Source of the DNA: Echinarachnius parma
Taxonomy: Eukaryota > Echinodermata > Echinoidea > Clypeasteroida > Echinarachniidae
Length of the DNA stretch: 64,000 bases
Direction of reading: 5' to 3'
Assembly: GCA_037951105.1 (NCBI GenBank)
Contig: JBAMJV010005531.1
Coordinates: forward strand, 62,001 to 126,000
Numbering within the stretch: the first letter of the stretch is position 1; the number at the start of each line of letters is the position of its first letter. Below, piece by piece: positions 14,901 to 25,400 of this stretch. A program made the translations under genes and the position numbers. The notes under the pieces were generated by a model that was given only the letters and a program-made list of their open reading frames with translations, did not search any database and was not told the origin of the DNA.

Positions 14901-16464
14901 GAAGAAGATGAAAATGTATATTTCCTATGGTAGGGCCCCAAAAAAAACTGTTACACCCACAGGGCCCTTGTGGGGCCACCCACAAAAATCTTGTGAACAA
15001 CTTTCATTCTTCATCAATAGAGGCATCTACATATGAAATATCAGGTCTGTCATACTTCTGGATCTTGAGAAGAAGATGTTTAAAATTTACATATTTTTTA
15101 CACTTGGTGCCCTCCTCCAGGGCCCCCCTGGGGGCCACGCCCACCATTTTAGCAACTTTGGTTCCTCTACCCCTAAAGATGATTCCTGCCATGTTTGGTT
15201 GGAATCTAATCATTGATTCTGGAGAAGAAGATGAAAATGTATATTTCCTATGGTAGGGCCCCCCAAAAAACTGTTACGCCCACAGGGCCCTTATGGGACC
15301 ACCCACAAAAATCTTGTGAACAACTTTCATTCTTCATCAATAGAGGCATCTAAATATGAAATATCAGGTCTGTCATACTTCTGGATCTTGAGAAGAAGAT
15401 GTTTAAAATTTACATATTATTTACATTTGGTGCCCTCCCCCAGGGCCCCCCTGGGGGCCACGCCCACCATTTTAGCAACTTTGGTTCCTCTACCCCTAAA
15501 TATGATTCCTGCCAAGTTTGGTTGGAATCCGATCATTGGTTCTGGAGAAGAAGATGAAAATGTAAAAAGTTTACGGACGACGGACGACGGACGACGCACG
15601 ACGCACGACGGACGACGGACGACGGACGAAAAGCGATCACAATAGCTCACTTGAGCCTTTGGCTCAGGTGAGCTAAAAATGCAAATACAAACTTCCTCCT
15701 GATATTCTTAGAACAATGTTCATTTCACAATGTTAAAATTTCAACAATTGTAAATTATAAACAAATTATCACATTCAAATTAAACAAGAAATGATCACGT
15801 AGAAAACAGAGTGTTATTCAGAGAAAATCTAAGCTTTAGCACTGTAGTACTATTATCTACATCACTAAAACATTTGTATCCAAATCACAAAGAAATTTTC
15901 TTAGCAAAGTTCTTGATGGTCAGAAGCTATTATAAACCTGACACAATCCCATATTGTCTAAGCTATGGTTAAACTTGGTTCTTAAAATGCAAATATTCCG
16001 AAGTGGTTTTTCTGAAAAATATTTCCGACTATTGTTGTTGTATTAATAAAATCTATTGTTTCTCTTGTTGAAAGTGTTTAATATTTCAGACAAACTCAAA
16101 CTGATTAATCAAACCCGAGAACTCCAGATTGCTAGACCGGTGCTCAACCCATCGAGCCACGAAGACTCTTGAATATGGGGGCGTTCCCAAGAAACCCTTT
16201 TCATTGCTTGATTAGTCAGAACAAGATAGTTAAATCAACTTTTCTAAAGAAAAATGAAAGCTTGTATGGCAAATGTAGATTTATTAGATAATTAAATCAA
16301 CTTTTCTAAAGAAAACTGAAAGTTTGTGTGGCAAATGTAGATTTATGCTAATAGTATAATTAGAATGTTAACTCAATTTTGCTACATCATTAAAAATGAA
16401 TACTTACAGTCTCCCCCCTCAACATCATGTGTCTCTGATCCAACTGTACATCAATGTGAGATTC
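2960..16464 (-). CDS. NARS1: NARS1 exons 10-20: class II catalytic core
   Basis: Residues 237-562. In order: [53 protein letters not shown] (amino-acid binding region), [12 protein letters not shown], motif 2 around [75 protein letters not shown], and motif 3 GLGLERF at about 531-537. It ends FLERCTP like other metazoan NARS1. Exons 11 (41 nt) and 12 (37 nt) are very small. They were located by homology of the flanking protein and confirmed by splice sites and phase. Confidence 0.96.
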
Positions 16465-19400
16465 CTAGAGAGAAAGAAAATGGTTGATAAGCAATGAAGT
16501 TGAATGTCTCATACAGGGATTGCATACACCCAAATCATCTCACATGCACTTATATTTGTCCATCCAAACGTACTATATATTTTAAAAATCTCAAACGAAT
16601 CAAGACTAAAGTCATGGGAACTTCACAAGTCTTAGAATACATCAACAAAAGTTGTTTGGCACTGGGGTTTCACTTGATACTTCTGAAGGAGAGCACAAGA
16701 TTCTAATAACTTCTTTTAAAACTTTTTTTTCTAAATGGTCGATTTGGGGAAGTAAATTTTCAATAAGTATGAAAACACTTGTTGAAGGACTTTTCCCTCG
16801 CCCAAATAGTATAATGTATGTTTTTATAATTGGGATTATTTTTGTATAATTAAAACAAAGAGGAAACTGATCAGAAAGAATTTGCTTGCCCTGTTTGAAC
16901 AACTACTTTTCCTCAAATACCGAGTAGTACTTCATAATGTAGCACCTATGGCCCATATTCATAAAACAACACTAGATTAGTTCCAATCTGTTTTTTTAGA
17001 TGATAGTACCATGTTTGCATCAAGAGATCATTTTAGAACTTTGTCAACTAGAGTAGGGTCATCTTAGTATGAATTAAATGCTTACCCAGATTACCATAAT
17101 TAGTGACAAGGAGAACTTGGTGTTGGTTACTTAGCCATATCATGTACAAACGACTTTGGTTGAAACAAAGTTACAATCAAACCTGTCATAGTGGTCACAA
17201 ACCTGTCATAATGGTCACAAAAGTGATCCCCTGCAGAGGAAAACAGTGTTATAGAACATGTCTATACAGGTCACCAATCTCCAGTAGCCCTTTTCTTATT
17301 TCCCTTGGGTGGTCACTATACATGTAGGCTTGACTGTAGTTTGATGAATATGGACCCTAAATGTGACTTACCTCATTGACTAGGTTATCTGCTCCACCAG
17401 CAGGGGCTGCTCCAACCAGGGTCCAGTAGTCTACCGACAGTTCATGGCCACCAGGGGCCTGCAAACAGGGAACAATAACAAACAAACAAATTTAGTAATT
17501 TAGTAATCTAATAATTAAAAGCATTGTACCTAAATGCAATCAGTTATTATTTTCATTATGATTTCAAACTAAATCAAATGACTTCAAGACTCTGTTATTG
17601 ATTAATAATACATGCACTTTGTATAATTGGACTGTAAGCAACCACTTCTTCCTTTAAATAAGACAAGAAACAAAGTGGTCTCTACAAATTCATTCATTTC
17701 TACAAGCATGGTTAATAATGGCGTAGTTGGATAAGGAGAAATCAGTGACGGAAACAAGGCATCAGCAAGATTATGTTTTGCACACTTTGACCTGTGATCT
17801 TAGTACATAAATATTCACATGTATGACCCAAGTATTGCTTAAATTGCTGCAGATGATGAAAATGATCACATTTTACATTTAACATATTGCATTTCATATG
17901 TCAACACATTAAAATGCACCTACTTTAAATTAGTTCTGATCAGAAAGTACTGCAGGTAAATTACATGCATTTCAAAATAATCTTTCAGCATTAGCAAGTG
18001 ACCATTTTGTAATTTGTCTATGATCCAGAAAACTTGCCTCTTTGTAGGAGAGTGTTCGATCTTGCTGTTAATAAATGGAAGGAAATGAAACCAGCTTCTT
18101 ACCGTTTTTCCCTCAGGCACAGGCTGGATGACTCCATACAGTGTAACAGTGCTCTCTGTTGACACGACCAAGGCATCGTATGTCTGGCACTGTGTAGGAG
18201 ATAGAAAGTCACCATGTATTAAATCTTGGGAGTCTAGAATAACAGTAACTGTCCTTTTTCAAATAATTTAAAGGTTAATCAAATATCGGTCGTTGATATA
18301 TAATATTTTATACTTCTTAATCCAATTTAAAATGTTGATACCACACACACAAAAAAGCCAATTATTTGAATAACTTTTCCCCAACATATACATCAACACT
18401 GCTATTCTACAACTAATTTAGGATGATAAAAGCTATTACAGGAAGAGTGATAATGAAAGCATAGTCATCTCAAAATCAGGCTCTCTCGCAGATCCAAGTT
18501 ATAGAAAGTAGGAAAAAGGCAGGACTAGAATTTGTAAAAGGGCAGGAGAAATTATTTTGAAGATAAACAAGGCGATAGCCGTAATGTGTCTCGCCCAATT
18601 GCGCGCATTCATGCCAATCAAGTTTGGTTACAAACAGATGCAGGGTTGGAAAGTTATCAACCATTATAGAGTCTTGCAGGTAAACTTTCAAATTTGACCT
18701 CATTTGACCTTTGACCTACATATGTAACCTTTGACCCCAGAATATCATGGAGGCCAATATAGGGCATCTACCAATCAAGTTTGGTTACAAACAGATGCAG
18801 GGTTGGAAAGTTATCAACCCTAATAGACTCCTACCCCAAAACTTTCACATTTGACATAATTTGACCTTTGACCTACTTATGTGACCTTTGACCCCAGCAT
18901 ATCATGGAGGCCAATATAGGGCATCTACCAATCAAGTTTGGTTACAAACAGATGCAGGGTTGGAAAGTTATCAACCCTAATAGACTCCTACCCCAAAACT
19001 TTCACATTTGACATAATTTGACCTTTGACCTACTTATGTGACCTTTGACCCCAGCATATCATGGAAGCCGGTATAGGGCATCTACCAATCAAGTTTGGTT
19101 ACAAACAGATGCAGGGTTGGAAAGTTATCGACCCTAATAGACTCTTACCCCAACAACTTCACATTGACCCTCATTTGACCTTTGACCTACTTATGTGACC
19201 TTTGACCCTAGCATATCATGGAGGCCGGTATAGGGCATCTACCAATCAAGTTTGATTACAAACAGATGCAGGGTTGGAAAGTTATCGACCCTAATAGACT
19301 CTTACCCCAAAAACTTCACATTGACCCTCACTTGACCTTTGACCTACTTATGTGACCTTTGACCCCAGCATATCATGGAGGCCGGTATAGGGCATCTACC

Positions 19401-22400
19401 AATCAAGTTTAGTTACAAACAGATGCACGGTTGGAAAGTTATTCAAATTTTTGTAAGCGTCACGGACAGACAGACGGACGCAATTTGGATCCCTTAGTCT
19501 CCCTCCACCTCGGTGGGCTCGACAAAAATGGGATAAATCAAGAATATTTGCAACATTTTCTACAGTGTTAGGCCAGGGAAAGATGGGAGACCCTATTGAG
19601 AGCTTTCAGGATAGACATTTTTAGACAATTTTCATCTTAGAGACTTTTAAAAGAGAAAAAGTTAGGAAAGTTTTTTAGTATAGTATGTTTGGACCACGAT
19701 TCATCAAAGCAACAATATTTGACATGGTGTAGCATGAACTTCCTTCTTTAAATGATCCAATTATACAGGGCTTGCCCTGAAGAGTGGCCCGGGTGCCGAT
19801 GGCCATCCCTTTTGGATAAACATTAGTGGAATCAAAGATTTGTTTGGCCACTAGAAATCTTGCACTGGTCACCAATAAATTAAGATCTACAACACATTTG
19901 ATGCGAGCGTATCTGATGTATCAATTTTGCCACCTGAAAGAAAAGCTTATGGGAGAGCCTGTAATATCATGGAAACCATCAATCATGTTACTCATACAGA
20001 CATCACGTCATCTCTTACCAACTTGTCATTGAGCACGGACTGCAGGAAACCTGTTCCGTCCCGCAGAACAATGAACATCAATGTTCTTCCTGAAATACAA
20101 AGGAAAACAACATGAGCCAGTCACAAGCAAAGAAAGCCACACAATGTGACCTTGTAAATTACACAAGGAAAAGCCAGGGGTAGAGAAGCATAAACTGTAC
20201 ATGGTCCGATAGTCACGCCCTAAATGGATTTGGCTTCACAAATATTGCTACCTTAAGTACCTTTGAATACTAAAAAAATTTCAGCACATTTTTCCCCAAA
20301 CAAAATGATATGCATATATCTAAATCCAAATATGTACCAAATTTGATATCAATTCAAGTAAAAACAAACAAAACAAGAATGGGGTTTACAGATGGGAGGC
20401 TGCCAATGATCAACCCCAAAACTAGCATATAATATTGATATTTTGAGATTTTGTAAAAAAAATGTAGGCTATGTATCAACAAAAATGGAATTCTTTTCAT
20501 ACAGCCAGTACTGAAACTGTTCGCAACATTCACTATTCATGTATAAAATAACTAAACACATTCTCCTTTGAATAGTACTGAGATAACATCTCTGTCACAA
20601 TTACCTTGTCTCCTCAGCCTGTGAATCCAACCATTGACTTTGATGCGGGTACCTCGGTTAGCTGTAGCATCTCTTATTTTTATCTGGATGGGATGAAGGT
20701 GATATACATGTAATACTAGAAGTAGGCTTTAAGGATGTAACTGTAAATTAGTGCTAGTTTTCACTCCAGGTCCTGCACACACACAAAAAGCATGAAGGTA
20801 GTATAATGGGAAAGGGACACCAAGTGCATTTTTAAAGGTATTAGAAGATCAATGAAATCATAGAATTATGACCCACACTCCAACCCCTCGCTCCATGTTA
20901 CATAACATCCTCTTTGTGTGTATTTCCTCAAATCCCAGCCTAGTCTGATTGGCAACTAACAACCTTTTTATTGTCTCCGCCCCCTTTCTTAGTTGTTAAC
21001 ATGCGTACCTATATGTGTATAATATGTGGTATTTGGATGTATAATCGTCACTTATAGCCTCTGAAGAAGATTCTGCTAGGATCAAAAATTTAGGCTCTCA
21101 TTTTATTACACAGACATTATTATAGTAGATAAGCAGTTTTCAGCAGTATTTTTGCATCAGAATTATAAAAACTCACATCTCTAGCCAAGCTACAGCTCAA
21201 CATTTCTCCAGCTTGATAGTTTTGATTTTATTTTATTTTCCATTTTATATTTATTTTTGTATTTATCTAAAAATAATGTTCACTTATATTGCGCAGCAAA
21301 CTATATTAATATACTCTACTACGCATAACAAACATGTCTATTAATCAATTAATTTATCTTGTTTCCCCCTTTTGTCCCTTTTAGTATTCCTTAATTCATA
21401 CAAATACTATCTTCTTTGTTCATTACCATGACTGACCAGTCCTGAACAGGGTAAATAACAATGAGCTTACCAGCTTTGCTGGAGGTAAGCTGGGGTCCTC
21501 CTCAATCTTGATCTGCTTGGCTTCCTCCAGATTCTTCTGCCTCTTATCAGCATCCTCAGCCTGGGCAAAGGGCAAAGGGCAAAGGGGATAGGTTTACCAT
21601 GAGAATAGTAACCTGACACATCTCTAAAGTGCTTTATACACTATCGTGGGAGAGTATACTGGTTTGGGCCTTGTCTTTCAATACATGTGTCCTTCAGCAG
21701 GACACTTTATTCACATCAGTGCATATAAGAAATATAACACAAATAAAAGTCTGTATTAAAAGTAACTGTGACTTTGCAACATAATCCATTAACATACTAA
21801 TACTGTAAAAAATAATTTAAAAAGAACTTGAAAATGTTTTGTGTACCTCTTTCTTTTCACGGTCTGCAGTTTTTCGCTGCTCCCTGGCAAAAATCTTTAC
21901 CACCTTCTTGCGCTGAGCTTGTGATACCTCTTCCCATCTCTGCAAAGTAGCATTAAGAAAACAAAACAAAACAAAGAAAAACATACTTGATGTCAATTGC
22001 AATTAGCACATTTTCTATAACGTCAATCATACTCGGAATATCATGTCTACTATGTCTATACTACATGTATATTCTGTGAATATTTTCAATGCTTTTTTGA
22101 AGTAACCAAATTTCAGAGTGATGAAAAGTGAATGTTGACACGTAAAACATTGAATCGAGTTTGACACTTGATTGAAAAATAATGATAAACCCTATTTTCC
22201 TACTGAATTTGGCACTTCGCAACTTTGTTCACTTTAATCTCAATTATTATCTTTGTAAATTAATGATGAAATACATACCACTCCTTCCTGTTTGCTGTCT
22301 CCCATGAATTTAGGGAAAGGCTCCTTGCCAGCCGTCTTCATTGCCTAAAGGGTGCAGAATGAAAAGGAAACAATACTAATACAAGAAAATGAAGATATGT

Positions 22401-25400
22401 TTATGTTACATGCATACTAGGAAATGGTGTAAGCACATAACACTCAATTTGAGATGTACCTGCAAAATGACGGACACAAATGTAACACATATTAACACTG
22501 TTGTCTGTCATCATTACATTTGTTCTAATAGAATATGATGAATCCTAATAAAATACAGTGATGAGTACAATTATTTGAGTTTATCTATCTCTTAACATAT
22601 AAAAACAAATCATACAATTTGATAAATTTGGGGAATAAAACGACATATAAACCATGATTTTCCAATTGTGTGCTTTACAATAGAACTATTGTCGCTCTAT
22701 CTAGATTTAAGTAAGGAATTACACATTTTTCTCTTGTAGTAGATCAAAAATCGGTCAACCAAACTAGACCATTTATGAAATTGTACTTGTCCGACAGGCA
22801 AGTGCCAGCACGATCAATGCACTTTGGTGAGTAAAGGGCGTAAAATGTCTTTGGATACTCACTGCCAGTAGAGTCTTCAAAGGCTTGTCTTGAGTCCCAT
22901 CTCCACTCTCATCATTACCTTCCTTGTCAGAGATGTACAGCATTCCAAGCTGGTCTACTGCAAACAAATAAAATAACATTTACTCTTGTCAAAAGGTACA
23001 AAGTAGGAAAGTATGTGTCACATGTACAATGTGAATGGTATTTACTACTGTAAGGTCATATTAGGGTATAATGACCATTTACACACCATTTCCTTTATAC
23101 TACAGAGAGTACTAAGACAATGCATCTGTTGGCAGGTATGTGAAACTTACCACCTATGCATCGTCTAGATGCATATTGCTACACACAACAGTATGGTTGT
23201 GTCGTAGGAGTGTTTATGTGTCGACTGTCGCAAGAATAAAACTGTACACCTTGCAATAAAAGGATTTGTCTACTTGTTTAATACACATCGATATTCTGGC
23301 AACTGGCATCATATTCTAAGGCCGAGTCATTACGGATATTTTATAAACCGGGTTCCATTCGACTTGCAAAGGTTGGGACCCGGTGCCCCTCCCCCGCCCC
23401 CCCCCCCCCCCCCCCCCCCAAAAATAAATAAATAAATAAATACAAAATAAAAAATAAATAATAATAATAATAATAATAAATGTTTTTCTTTTTTCTTTTC
23501 TTTATTTTTTCTTTCTTTCAGGGCACTGGTTCCGAAAAAACGAACCAGGACCCGACGGTGACGGTCGGGAACCGGTGTGGGTGACGGTCGGGAACCGGTG
23601 TGACCGACCAAACCGACTCAGCCTTATCATATTCAGGCACTCGCCATCTCACATTTGGGCAATCAACATCCCATCATATTCGGGCAATCAACATCCCATC
23701 ATATTCGGGCAATCAACTTATCAACATCTCACATTCGGGCACTTGCCATCATTCTCATCCAGGCACTTTCCATCTCTCATTCGGGCAATCAACATCTTAC
23801 ATTTGGGCACTCGCAATCTCTCAATCGGGCACTGAGATGTCATTCGGGCAATCAACGGGCCGTATGCATAAAAACAAGCAATTGCTTATAAGCAAATGCT
23901 TTAAGCACAAGCAAGAGCTTGTCAAGCAAAAGATCAAGTTCAAGCAATTGCTTAAATTCGTATGCACAAGCCTTTGCTTGTGCTCAAACCTTTTGCTTGC
24001 ACTGCCAAGCAATTGCTTACGTGTTGGACAAAGGATCGTTACGGTTGTGCGAACATCGCACTGCAGGGCAACAACGCTTCGTGCCCGACCTGGCAGCAGT
24101 ATTTTTTATTACGCAAATAGGGGGGAAACAGCGCGGAGCATCAGGGGGGTTTCTGTGCAGATCGATGGACAAAAATTGCCGTAAAAAGTCTAAAATAACA
24201 GGAATTTGATCACAACATAACCTCTGGAATATGGAGCTTGAAATCATCCTGAAACGGTACGAAAAATTGATCCTTAAACGCGAAAGCCCTGAGTAAGCAA
24301 GAGCTCAAGCTGGTCTGGATGTGCTTGAAAAAACGCAAGCAATTGCTTATCAAGACAAGTAAAAGGTTCGTTTTATGCATACGGTTTTAAGCAATTGCTT
24401 GTTTGGTAAGCATTTGCTTACAAGCAGGAAGCAATTGCTTGTGCTTGTAAGCAAATGCTTTTGCTTGCAAGCAATTGCTTGTTTTTATGCATACCGATTC
24501 AAGCAAAAGGCTAGCACAAGCAATTGCTTGTTTTTATGCATACGGCCCAACGTATCACATTCGGGCAATCAAAATCTCTCATTTAGGCAATCAACATCCT
24601 ACAAATACAACTGGGTACTCACAACCATTCGGGCCATCAATATATCACATTCGGGCAATCGCCATCTCACATTCGGGCAATGAACATCCTACATTTAGGG
24701 CACTGGCCATCTCTCACATTCGGGCAATCAATATATAGATCAAATTCATATTCAGGCACTGCCACTATCATGCTCCATCTTATTCGGGCAATGAACATCC
24801 TACATTCAGCACTTTCCGTCTCTCATTCGTTAACTGTAATCAACGCCGTGCAAATGCAGCGTATGCACCAGATTGCATTATTATTTCAAATGAAAATTGC
24901 AAAACCTCCCTACCGTCACACTTAGGTACATTACAGTAGCATTGTGTAGAGATCAACCTCTTCCGCCTGCTGCACTATCCAAAACATAAACAATTTTTGT
25001 CGGCCGATTTCTCACTAAATTTAACAGCAAATGCAAAACAACTTTCGTTAATGTGATCCCCAAGTCATATACTTTGATAATAATTACCGACTTTGTTGTT
25101 TTAAAGTTTGCAAAATGTAGAAAAAAGGGATTATTTCCCGTCTGTTTTCATTACCGATGCATCCTAACACACAACGTTCAACTGATGAACGGTACAGTGT
25201 ATGAATAGGCAGTATGGTAATCTCCCGTGTATTACCATATATTGCGTGTAAATGGTCCACCTGAGTGGACCATAAACTTTGTAGATGTGCCTACCGTGCG
25301 GCCGTGGGAGGGGGATACCCCCCCCCCCCCCCCCGGCCCCCCAACCACAATTTAATGTAAAAAACAGTCCATGAAAATGATTAAATATTTCAATATTGAC

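Noticed and set aside
14927-15645. Plus-strand frames of 109-131 codons
   Set aside because: They are the 322-bp repeat unit read in one frame, with the ending produced by the GACGGAC tract.
23600-24184. 194-codon plus-strand open frame
   Set aside because: It runs across the CGGGCAATCAAC minisatellite and into the AAGCAATTGCTT element. Repetitive translation, no domain.
23625-24835. Possible CRISPR-like repeat array
   Set aside because: Unit length and spacing are irregular, there are no unique spacers, and the context is an animal intron.
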